Assembly: GCF_047948215.1 (NCBI RefSeq)
Contig: NC_134461.1
Location: forward strand, 87,230,245 to 87,294,244
Direction: 5' to 3'
Length of the DNA: 64,000 nucleotides
Source: Lycorma delicatula
Taxonomy: Eukaryota; Arthropoda; Insecta; Hemiptera; Fulgoridae
In this document: piece by piece, positions 1-12,300 of the stretch
How positions within the stretch are numbered: position 1 is the first letter of the stretch
Layout: every line of letters starts with the position of its first letter
The notes under the pieces: generated by a model
What the model saw: only the letters and a program-made list of their open reading frames with translations
The model's database searches: none
What the model was told of the DNA's origin: nothing
Translations under genes and position numbers: made by a program

Positions 1-3000
1 GTCTTTTGTGGTTAGAATGAAAGCCAAATACACATATATGTTATTAGCACTTGGTTTTCAATATTGATTTTTATTGTTAAAATTAACTAATCAACCGATT
101 ATGCACATTTTTAATAAAAAAAAAACTGATATCAAATTGTTTAAAATGCACAAACAACTTTGTGCATATTATTTGCTATGATATATTTAATAAAATATAA
201 TAATAAATTTCAAACATAAAACAGTAGATTGTAAACTAATAACATAACTTTAAAAATAAAATTTTATTTTGTATGGAAATTCCCTTCAATTTACAGATTT
301 TTAAAGAAATAACAGAATTCTAATATATATTTTGCTTCAACATAGATTATCAATACAAAAATAATAATTATTTTTTATTTTTTGGTTCGGATATATCCCT
401 GTTCATTAGGGTAGGATGGGACTGGAACTGTCTAGTCCACTAAATTTTGAAATGTCTGTAGTCTGTTGAAATCACAAGTGTGAAATATAAAATAAAGTTA
501 TTTGAAATAATATTTATGCCATATTAATAGATTTAAACTTAAAAAAAAAAAAAAAAAAAGGCTTACAAGTCATACGTGCGACATATTTTTTTGATGTAAG
601 AATGTGTAAGTTTATATTGTGTTATATGATCACAACTTCTAAAATTACAAATTTTCCATATTGGAAAAAAATCAATTCATTCTACCATGTATTTAATAAT
701 GATGTCATAACTTTAAAATGAAAACATTAAACCAAAATTTTGAAAGAAATGAGGTTCTTTAGTTTTGTACAAAATAAATAATGAATGCATTTAAAATATA
801 CCTGTGCCAAACTGATGTAGATAATCCAGATATCTGGATTCATGGGATCTGAGAAACCGAGTTATATATTTAAAAGAATAATAAAGAATGTATCCAAATT
901 TGGTAATTATTACAAACTATTATTTTTTAAATCAGGTGCAGTCTTGCTACCTATAATTATAAAGCATTTTATCAAATTACACTCCAACATTACAAACCTA
1001 CCTACTTTTTCACAATAACAAGGAGTACATTAATATAGAAATAAGATAAACTTTTCTCACAAAGTTGAAGCAATGTTAAGTAAGGCATACTTTCATATCA
1101 TATAGAGGAGTATACGCATTGTTTTATGTTGGTCCCAGTCTCATTATAGCTGCTAAATAAATAAAGCATCAAAATTGCCGCTAGTCAGATATTTTCTGTG
1201 AAAATAATGATGTTCATGAAACAGATAATCTATATAGAAAGTCAAAGAATCACCAATCATTTACGAGGACTTGATATGCTAATTTGGCTGAAAAAGGAAG
1301 GGAACTACAACATTCCTCCATTTTTCCATTGCATCTTGTTTTTGTGCATGGCAATGATTAATTTGGTATGACTTCTTTCAATTTCTGGTTTCCTAAAACA
1401 AGCTTGGTTACTACCACTATGTTAGTGTCTTTATTAACATGTAAGTATACTTTTTTATCTATTGTTTTTATTTTTTGATAATTCTAAAAATTAACATTTA
1501 TTTTTAAAATTTTACGGACATATTTTGGAATGATATATACATTCAAAAAAAAATATTCTTTACAATTTCTGGACTAGTGTTGCATAAACAAGAAATAAAA
1601 TATGGTAATTGCTATTTATAACAAACAATAATTAAAATAAAATTGAAATAGTTTTTATAATTTTCATAATAAATTAATAAAAAATTTCTGAACAAACTAC
1701 AGAGAAAGTTTTTTTTTAGTTTTAAATGGTATTATTAATATCTAACACATCTAACATTTTCTACATATATAAATGCAAGTTAATGTTAAAATTTTGTGAA
1801 CTTAAATGTTTAAACATGGTAAACAGCTACAAAAATTAAAATATAGTTTTGTGATTTATAAGTAAATACTATTCAAAACGATTTATAGATATACTAGTAT
1901 TCTTAAAAGTAATTACAAGTGGATGTAATCATGTTACAGAGATGAAATTATTTACACTATGCATGTAAATAAGAAATTAATACAATATTATTACTCTATT
2001 AAGGACACTATTGTTAATAAATCCAAATAATCTTTATTGTATTTATATGTAAAATTTCCTGTCGTAAACTGATGATTATTTATATTAAATTTGTGCTATC
2101 ATCAACAGAAACTGTTTTATACAATTTTAATTTTTTTTCACTATAAGAAAAGTTCACTGAAAATTATGAGTGAATTCCAATCTATTATTTCTACTCTTCT
2201 AGAAAAAGGAATTTTTATGAAAAAATAACTGAATTAAAAAAAATAACTGCATGAAAAATATTTTTTTTTTAAATGTATATAATTATGAAAATTATTTTGA
2301 TTAAAATAAACAAAATTACAAATTTATAATACTCAGAACTGAAAAAAAATCTAATTGATTTAAGGAAAACATTATAAAAATTTAGTAATGCTAAGAATAA
2401 AAATAAAAAAACTCTTCATACAAAGTTTAATATTTAATGCATTCAGTATTATTTTAACTCTAGTGCAGTATTTCATAAAATATCTATAAAATACATATTC
2501 TCCTACAAACTTTAGAAAAACAAATCTTCTTAAAATTCTTAGGGTATATTATAATTCCCAAAATTATAAAAAAAAAAAAAAATAATAAGTTTAAAAAGAA
2601 TGAATCAACAAAATTAGTCAATGAAGTTTATTTACTATATACTTATTTTAAGAATATTGTGTTGTATATAATGTACAATTTGAGCAGTTCAGAAGTCATC
2701 TGTTTTATTAGACTAAGCATTTGCATTTTTTTTCTTGTTTACCTTATTTCTTGAAACAACCGATGATAATAATCATCATAATACTACTATCAAAAGATAC
2801 ATAATATTTAATAAAAATATTACTTAAATATATGTATACATTACATAACATAGGTATATTATTTAAAATATATAATTAAATTTCATCAATTTAGGTCGCA
2901 AATGTGATTTTATGATCTCGATACTTGAATAAAAAAGCAAACAGTAAAACTGATACAGTTAGTAACACTAGCTACTTCCTCTTCTTCATTCTTGAAAAAA

Positions 3001-5849
3001 CCATAATATTAAATAATGTATAATATAGATTTTGCACCATTACATTTATTAACAAGCATGCCAACTTTTCAAAATTTAAATTCAGGAAATTTTTCTACTT
3101 AACAATGCAAGATTGTAAGAGAAAAAGAAGATGGTCGGTCAATTTCCTACATAGACCTCTTTACCAAGGAAATATCTAGAGGTGCCTAGATTTTCTATAA
3201 TGACCGTACATCAATAAATTAAAAAAAAAATATATTCAATTATAATTATCTTTTACAACTTTTTATGTTAGGCATTTTAAGATTAATATTCAAATGATTT
3301 TATTTTACTACCAGAGTGTAAAATCAATCACCTTTATATTGATGAATCCCATGTAGTAATATATTTTGGATCTTTAAATGTTTATACAAATATATTGATA
3401 TTAAAACATTATTATAATATATATTGATATTAAAACAGTAGAAATTAAAATTATCTCAAAAATTTCCAAAAAATAATACTTTTCATGATCAATATAATAC
3501 AACTATACATACAGTTTATTAAAAATGTCCAAGTTGTATAAAACAAGTTTGCTGTCAAAATACTTTGTAGACTTATTCTTGATATTCAATGTTGTACCTA
3601 AACTTTTCAAAAATTTAAATTGGCTTAAAAGCAGTGTAGTAACTATGCTGCTAGGTACCGCTACTGGTATCATCATCAAGGAACTAGTGTTTACGATGTT
3701 TCAGCTGCTAACAAGACTACATCATATGAGTAAATTTTTTTTCAATTTTGGGAGTACTCAATCATATGAGAGAAAAACAAATCTAAAAAACTGGATTTCT
3801 CAACTGGATTTCATCCAGTTGAGATGAATGAATTGAGATGATGTTTATAAAGCTTTAAATTACTTAAATGGGGCATAACAGCAATTTTGTCAGGTTGAAA
3901 TATGCCACATATTGAAGAAAAACTTGCGGCTTATCTACTTATGATACAAAAATTGTCATTCATCTCCTCTTACCTGACCTAGCAGTAAGCTCATATTTAT
4001 TTTGGTGGTGTTGCAGTATGTACTCAACAGTTTGATGGGAAGTGACTTTCAAAATACTTTTACATTTGAAAGAGATAAAATCAATCTTTTTTTTTAAGAG
4101 AATGATTTTTAATAAATATAGATTAAAAAGTCAATTTCTAAATTAGTGTTAAAAATCATTAATTTCAAAAATTAAAATTATAGAAGTTAATGCCTTGAAA
4201 ACCTTTTTTGAGTCCCACAATTAAATATACACAAACATATTGTAGCTTGTTGCTATGTTAAAGATAATACAAATATTAAATTGATGATTTATGATAGCAG
4301 CTCAGGATGATGAAGATAATGTAACAAAAAAAGACTATCATTTCACTTTAGTCAAATTATATTAAAAAACAGATTAATATTGTTGTTGTCATCCTTTCAG
4401 TCATCGACTGCTTCTTTCAATTGTTTCATGGCCATGCCTGTCAGCTTTGGTGGTATCAAGCCAATGGGTCATTGGGTGACCAGGTATCCTCTTGCTGCTC
4501 ACAATACCAAGCATCACTGACTTTTCTAATAAATTAATTTTAGATAGGTAAAACTGAAAACTTCAGGATCAAGTCCTGTATTCTGGAAACTGAAAGGTAT
4601 TTAAGATAAAATATCCAATAGCTTAAGACTTGGTTAATAAACCAGTTCCTATAGGTCACATAGTTAAAGCACTGGGTGCAATTTACAACAAGCTGTTGAC
4701 ATTTATTAGTGACTGCTGATAACATATTAGTTGATGTTGCTTTATAAAATAAGATTTTACTAATAAGATTTATAAAATAAATAATCTCATAAAAAATTCA
4801 GAAAAGTTGGCAACAGTAAATATGGTTTATTTAGATATTAAATAAGTTCTATACCCCCAAAAATATTTACAAAAAAACAACATGAAAAATAATTTTTGAA
4901 ATTACTTTATTTTTTAATTATTATTATTATTACTATTATTATCAGAACGTTTGTAATTACAATAGGAAGATATAATTATAATACAATAACTACTAGAAAT
5001 TAAATTAAAAATAATTAATAAAATAAATAAATAAATAAAATAATATTGTGCAAAGTTACTACTTTCATTTCATTAGCTTCCATGAACTTCCACATTATAA
5101 TAAATAAATAAATAATTTAAAATGAGAGACGAATGAAGAAACAAACTTTTGTTTCAATACTAAAAAACAAAAATTAAAATAATATTATCACTATTACTAC
5201 TGTAATGGTATGGAAAAACAATTTTCTGTAAAAAATAAAAATTAATTTTTATCAATTAAAAAAAAACAAACAAAAAACACCATAATGAACTGAATCAATA
5301 AAAATGTTAGCTTAGTGAAAGTATAGCAATTATGGTTATATTAATAAATATAACCCCGTTACCGTAAATCATTTATTCATGCTCACTTTTTTATATGTTG
5401 CAGTTTTATAATAAATATAGTACACTACTAAGTATAATAATAATAGTAATAATATTAATAATAATTAAATCACAAAAAACGTTTTCTTTATTTTTATTTT
5501 CGTGCTTTACTAACTGATAAATGAAAAAAAGGAAAAAATTAAAAGTAAAACTATAGATTCAAAAAATAATTGGTCTAATGATAAATTACATAAATAACAA
5601 CTAATGATATTAATTAAATATATATACAAAAGATTCAAATTAACATCATCATGTACAACATGACAAAAATGGTTGCACAAGCAAAATTATGTACGCGCAA
5701 ATACAATTAATTAAATCAATCATATAATAATGAATCATGTACATATACACCGCAGTAAAATAATTAATTCATGTATTAATAATAATGCTTGCACAAACGA
5801 TTGATTCTGAACATTATTATTTAATAATAATAATTAATAATGCTTTATT

Positions 5850-5884
<35 letters not shown>

Positions 5885-6299
5885 TTATATTATGTATAAC
5901 AGTTTATGTATAATTTCTTATTAAATAATAAATCAAAAGTGCACACATGTACATACATACGCACATATACTTACACACATACTTAATTACATAACATACA
6001 TACTCAACAAAAAATAATAAAAAAAATACAAAAAAATACACTTGTACACTGTAGGCTGTTATTTTTTTCATAAGTTATTTTTTTCTGTTTTGTTATACAC
6101 TTGTTCATCATCTTAATAAGAAGTTCATTTTAATTCAATAAGGTGTTTTTTTTCATACAATTTTAAAGTCAATTAAAGTTAGTACATTTAGTTCAATAAG
6201 TTCACCAACCCAAAATAATAATCATAAGAATAACAAAGTTCACTTAAGTTCCATTATTCTCTTTTTAATGGCTTTTTTTTTTAAATTTGTTAAAATACA
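1..6299 (-). other. fs(1)h long-isoform 3'UTR and downstream AT-rich DNA
   Basis: Directly downstream (minus strand) of the fs(1)h stop. Very AT-rich with many TAA/ATA runs; an (AT)n tract at 5849-5890 is interrupted by GTATA. Many AATAAA-like signals are present on the minus strand, so the poly(A) site cannot be chosen by eye. About 4380-4530 is less AT-rich and may be a degraded repeat. Short open frames at 3525-3827 and 4540-4725 have no recognisable content. No gene seen. Confidence 0.5.
5849..5890. repeat. (AT)n microsatellite
   Basis: About 21 AT units with one GT interruption, in the long-isoform 3'UTR region. Confidence 0.9.
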
Positions 6300-6365
6300 T
6301 TATAATGACTCTTCAAAAGCAGCCATTACGTCACTCTGCATATTCATATCAATCTGGCCCGCAAG
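6300..6365 (-). CDS. fs(1)h: fs(1)h terminal coding exon (P-TEFb-interaction motif)
   Basis: The acceptor is a pyrimidine-rich run ending TATAG at 6366-6370. The exon starts in phase 0 with CTT GCG GGC CAG and encodes LAGQIDMNMQSDVMAAFEES plus L, then TAA at 6300-6302. This is the most conserved block of long BRD4 proteins and settles both the gene identity and the strand. At 22 codons including stop it is too short to stand out as an open frame on its own. Confidence 0.95.
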   Translation of the reverse strand, partial: LAGQIDMNMQSDVMAAFEESL

Positions 6366-9300
6366 CTATAAAAGAAAAAAAAAATTAATAAAAATAAAAG
6401 AGAATCATTTACAATTATACTAAATAAACAATGAGTAAAATACAATAAGCAGTAAATTGCTCCTACCACAGAAATTTTGTTGCAAAATATATATTAACTA
6501 GCATCTAACTGTATATTTTACAGTTACACCAATATTTTTCTTTTAAGATACCAATTGTTAAAAATATAACAGAAAACGTTTTCTTCTATTTTAAACAATT
6601 ATTTTGAAGAATAAAGATTTACTCCACTTTCTCTTAAACGTAAGAGCAAATGGGAGCTATGAGCTTGATTTACAATGCCATTGAAGTAGTGTGTAGTGGC
6701 TGATGTACATAATGGGTAAAAAATACAAACTTTTAATCCTGTTTTACCTATATAAAGAAGGCAAACAAACTCCCATACTTGAAAAAAAAACCATTGAAAA
6801 TGGTAAGCAGTTCTATTTCTTAGCTGAAAAAAATGCTGAGAGAACTACTTTCAAAATCATTGTTTTTTAACAGGGGTGTGCAACAACGACAACCATACCT
6901 TTACAATAACATTTTTTTAGTTCAAATTATTAAACAGAAAAAAATTAATTTTTAAAAATTATTATTAATTGCAAAATCATACTGTCCTATACACATATTA
7001 CCGACTCTGAAACACTAAGATATGTATTATAATAAATTAACTATGCCTTTAAGGAACACATGTAACGATCATTATTAAGAGAATAAAATCTAGAGTATGT
7101 ATTACCAAAATCTAATCAAACTTACCTGTCTTTGTATTAAGGTGATCTGTACTTAATAAATACATTAAAATAGCCTGCAAGATTTTAAAAATATCTATTA
7201 ATTAACATTTAACTACTCTAGAACTTTTCCTTGAAATAATTTCTTTTTTACTTCTTGTCAACATTATATTTAAGTAAGTGGACATATACTTTGACTATAG
7301 CGATAACAGATAAAATATGCCATTTGCTTTATTAAAACTGGATTCACACTTTTATCTAAATGCCTGAATAACTTGAAAATATCTAGATTAGAGAAATTAA
7401 GTACTCTAAGATATAGAAAGATTAATCAGCAATACAAACAATTTGTTCTATATGATGGTAAACTGTATTTCTTATGAGTTAATGATTTTTCTAACATCTG
7501 AAATGTCTCAAGAGAGTATCATCAAGGAGATTTATGGGTGAGAAAAAAGAAAGATAAAACATCAAAGATTAAACCATATTCAATAATTCAGCTCTCTCTA
7601 AAGTTGTTAAAGTTTTAATAACACTTTTTCTGAAGTAGGCAAACAAAATAACAGGAAACAATATCTAATTACAAATAATATAAAATAAAATAAAGATTAG
7701 TTAATGTGTAAGAGTACAAATTCGTATTTATTTAGTGATGAATCAGGTAACTTGCAGAGCAACAACTGTAATTCAAAAACAATCCAGAGAACAGATTCAT
7801 AAATGACTAAATAAATTTACTTACTGCTTCTCTCCTTCGCCTTTCTTGTTCTCTAAGCCTCTGTCTTTCCCTTTCTCTTTCAGCAGCTGCTTTATCAGCA
7901 CCTGGATGGCCTGGACTCGATGTATCTTCTGATTGTGAAGATGTTTTAACATCTTCAACCCTTGATTGTTCTGCTGCTGTTTTTCTACAGAAATAGAAAT
8001 GATTTACATAATTCATTAATATTAAAGAAAAAATAATCATATTTTAAAAATTATAAAGAATTATAAGTCCAGTATTTTATAAACTGTTTATTTATAAGAA
8101 AAATAAATCAGTCTCATAGTCACATAAGCTATTACTTTTGATAAGCTATTTTCAGATTACAATCAATCTGAATAAAGAGAAATGTAGAATAGAATAAGCA
8201 AACATGGAAAGTCAAAATCTAAGGTGTAGTGGGGAACTTCTCTCAATTAGATAGAAAGAGATCAAAAAAATGTCACAAAGCTAGTAAGCAAGTACTGGCC
8301 ACTTGTAAATAAGCTGACATATCTATCTGATGAGAGTTTGCATGCCTTTTAAGAATCAATTAATTACATACACAACACAGGTGATACTATAATGAACGAG
8401 TATCTTGGGAAGGTCGGACAAATTAATAATTCTTAAAAGGTGCATGCATTAGTCCTTGAAATTGTTACGGAAACCAATTAATTAATTGCTCTATAAGACT
8501 TCAGTACCAAATTGAAATACATGTACTTTAGCTCTGGGCTCTGCATGCTGAAAACAATTGAAAACTACAATTGTATTTTTTTAAGGAAATGACTTTTTTC
8601 ATTTTTTCTTTTATAAATTAATGACATTGTCTCTTGGGTGGAATAGTTCCCCAATTGAATTTCTGCCCTATTGCGTAGATCTGAGGGGGTAGTTAAAAAA
8701 TCTCAAGGAGCCAGATCTGGTGAGTAGGGAGGCTGAAGGACAGTCATCTGATTTTTGCACAAAACTGACAAAGCTCTGCGAATGTCGTGGCAAAGGAACC
8801 ATGAATTGTCTCACCACAACTCTGGTCTCTTTTGGTGGATTTTTTCACATAACAGTTGTAAAATGCCTTGATAATATGTAGGATTCACTGTTTCACCTAG
8901 AGGCAAGAATTCAAAGTGCACAGTTCCATTCAAATAAAAAAAAAAAACAGAGAGAACACTTTGACATTGAATTGAGATTGACATGCTTTCTTGGGGGTGT
9001 GGAAATCCGTTGCCAATCCAATATAATGAGTGAACTTTTGTCTCAATGTCTTAGCTGTAACACTCAGCTTTCACCTCCTTACGATACTTTACATGAGTGT
9101 TTCATTGTCATTGGCTTCTTTAACAAGTTGCAGGCAATTGTCCACTTGATGTTCTTTTTGCTTCGGTCATCAAACGAGGAACAATCTTTGTTGCAACTCA
9201 ATGCATGTTCAATTTTTCAGTCAAAATGTCATGGCATGATCCAATCAAGATGCTAACCCTTTCTCCAAGTTCTCTGACAGTCAATCAGCAATCTGCACGT

Positions 9301-12300
9301 ACCAGATCGTTGATTTTCTGAATGTGTGTGTCATCAGTTGAAGTCGAAGGCCTTCCTAAATGAGGGTCATCTTCAAGTGATGACCACTTTTAAATCGTGA
9401 AAACCATTTGTAACATTGCATATGACCCAGAGCATCATCTTTGTAAGCTTGTTTCAAAAGTTGAAACATTTTTGTGAAAGTTTTCCCCAATTTCATGCAA
9501 AATTTTATGTTGTAACGTTGCTCCTGAAAACTGTACATAACAAAAATTGCTATTAAAACTTAAACAACACGTCGCACTCAAATAACAATAATATGAAAAC
9601 TAAACAAGTTATCAACAACCCAAGAACAAGTGGTTACAGAGGAGGTTATGCAGAACACAATGCTGCCAACTGCATCTCATTAAATATCTCCGCTGGTGCA
9701 TAATTAAAAATGTTCGGTTATTCTCTGACCTCGTATAGTGGATATGGTCATCGAGATGTTAGCAATGTCAGCAAGCTGTGTACCTTCAGTCAGCGATCAA
9801 TTAATATGGTAATGTGGATTTTGGAGACAATTTTTTTCAGTCACAGTGGTTTTTGGGAGTCCTGAGCATTCATCATCTTAAATTGATTGAAATTCTTTTT
9901 TTAATTTCAGCACCCCACTTTTTTACCATTGAAAATGAAGGGACAGAAACCTGTGGAATATAACTTTTTTGTATATCCATCGCAATTAAATCTCTTAAAA
10001 CAAAGTATTTTATAACACCTCAAACTTCAATTTAATCAAATCCAGAAAATGTCAAAACTTATTTGCTTTACTTGATCTCCATAAACAAGCAACTAAACAC
10101 ACAATTGAAACTTCACAGCACGCCATCTAAATGATCTCAATTGACAAATTCATAGTAATCTGGCCATACTTGCTCCATCTATGTGTCAGACTGAGAACGT
10201 TCTAGTATATCTAGAGAAGGAATTTGAATTTAGAATCGAAAACTCTTTTTTAAATATTACAGAAAATGATTTTGTGTAAGGAAACAAGTTATTTACAAAC
10301 TACACAACAATCAGGTTGACTGCAGCAGTATCTTTTTGGTTCTTTAAAATCTTTATGCTTAGTTCAGAAAAACATAGTGGTGTGTTATGTTGAACCCCAA
10401 ATACACAAATTCAAGTATTTAAAACAAAGATAAACAATTAAAAGGTAGAAATCATGGATTTTATAAAAGAAAAAAACTTCAAAGGTACATTATTAATATA
10501 AAATTTAATAATGTAACTCTTTGGAAAAAAAAAAAATTAATATGTACTGATTACTGTTAAAAGGTGTGAAAAGTTACGGTATGTTAAAGAATGCATAAAA
10601 AAAAAAAAAAAATTTATTTTAATAGTGTAGTTTCATGTGTATATCAATTGGCACAACTTAACGTTAGTTATAGGTGAGCTGATCAAATGCACATGTCACA
10701 TGTTCTTTTTGAAGCTTATTACAAAAAGAGAACTAAATTGGCTTTTTGTTTCCTTTTCTGAATCAAATGTACTATAACATAACAGTAGGCTAATCTCACC
10801 CAAGTGCAAGTTAATATATTTAGCTCTACAACCTGTGGGGCAGTGGGATCAGTCAGAAAACATAAAACCAATTTTTCCCCACAATCACTCTTTAATAAAA
10901 ATAAATGCTGACTACAATTAAAATAAAATTACCTAAACTTTTCTAATGCTTCTTCTTCCTCTCTTTCTCTCCTTCTTTCATTTTCTATCCTTAATCTTTC
11001 TTTTTCCGCTTGTTCTTTTTGGTGACGTCTTAACTCTTGTTGTTCAATAAGTGCTCTTTGCTAAAAAAAAAAAAAAAATATACAAACAAAATTATTAAAT
11101 TTATTTGTACTTTTTCGGTATTTAATTAAAACAATATCCCTTCATATCAATTTTTTTGTTGATGCAGTCATTTTAAATTATCGCAAGAAAAAATATGAAA
11201 CACACTAATTTGGTGAATTTGTAATATATTTGGTAATATTACATCAATCTTTATTAATCTGTACTAACTGATACAAAAGGAAGTTTATTAACACAAGTTT
11301 AGATTTAATTTACTAAGCATTTGGCACTGTTGATATTAATACAATGGTATAAATTAAATTTCCACATTCCAACAATTTAAAAAGCGTAAATCCTAGTACT
11401 TTCAGAGTTGTTACTCCATCTTCAGGGATTTTCAGGGATGTTAATTTACATTCAAATCAATAATCATTTTTAAAATTAAACTGTTATGTTTATAATAATC
11501 GGTCGTCAAGAATAAAATTAATTCGTACTTCAATAAGACAGTAACATCTTACAAAAATGACGTTACTGTCTTATTGATATACGAATTAATTTTATTCTTG
11601 ATGACCGAATATTATACACATAACGGTCTAATTTCAAAAAGCATTATTGATTTGAATTTAAATTAACATCCCTGAAGATGGAGTAACAGCTCTGAAAGTA
11701 CTAGGATTTACACTTTTTAATTGTTGGTAAGTGGAAATTTGATTTATACAATAACACATGTTTAGTTATAACACAAGTGGTTCCCACGATTACAGATATA
11801 ATTTTTAGTTTCATCAAAAAATGCACTAAAAAGGTTGCACTTTTTTAAAAAAAAATTCTAATAAACCTAATTTTCCAACAATAATAATTAAAAAAAAAAA
11901 TTATACTGATCCACAAAAGATGACAAGATTACAAAGATATTTTTGATTAAAAACAAATTATTTTTAAAAGCTATTAATTTTTTCTCAAACAAGTGACATA
12001 GTTTTTTAAATGAAAATGTAATTTAATTATTATTTAACAAAATAAACAATTATATGAGGGTAAGTCAATTATTATCTGCAATTTAGTTATATTTTTGTTT
12101 ATGTTGGTAGTACTGTCATTTTGCGTAGATGACACATGCATGGTTTAATTGTTATGTCTGTGCAGGTTTGATGCTGCTAGGTTAGATCCATTATTGCTGC
12201 CCTGCTGTTAATCACGGCTGCTCTGCTTTCTGTTTGCACCAAAGAAGAGCAACGTTCAGTGATCTATTTTTTGTGGTCGGAAGGTGTATCAGGGGCCGAA

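Larger units (their letters stand above)
7985..10932 (-). other. fs(1)h intron carrying two mariner relics
   Basis: Intron of about 2.95 kb. Contents: a 90-bp-scale inverted repeat (8338-8448), mariner relic A (8690-9733) and mariner relic B (9736-10220). The rest (10225-10932, 7985-8337) is AT-rich without recognisable content. Confidence 0.8.

Noticed and set aside
8972..9256. 94-codon plus-strand open frame
   Set aside because: It is antisense to the mariner relic A transposase read on the minus strand.
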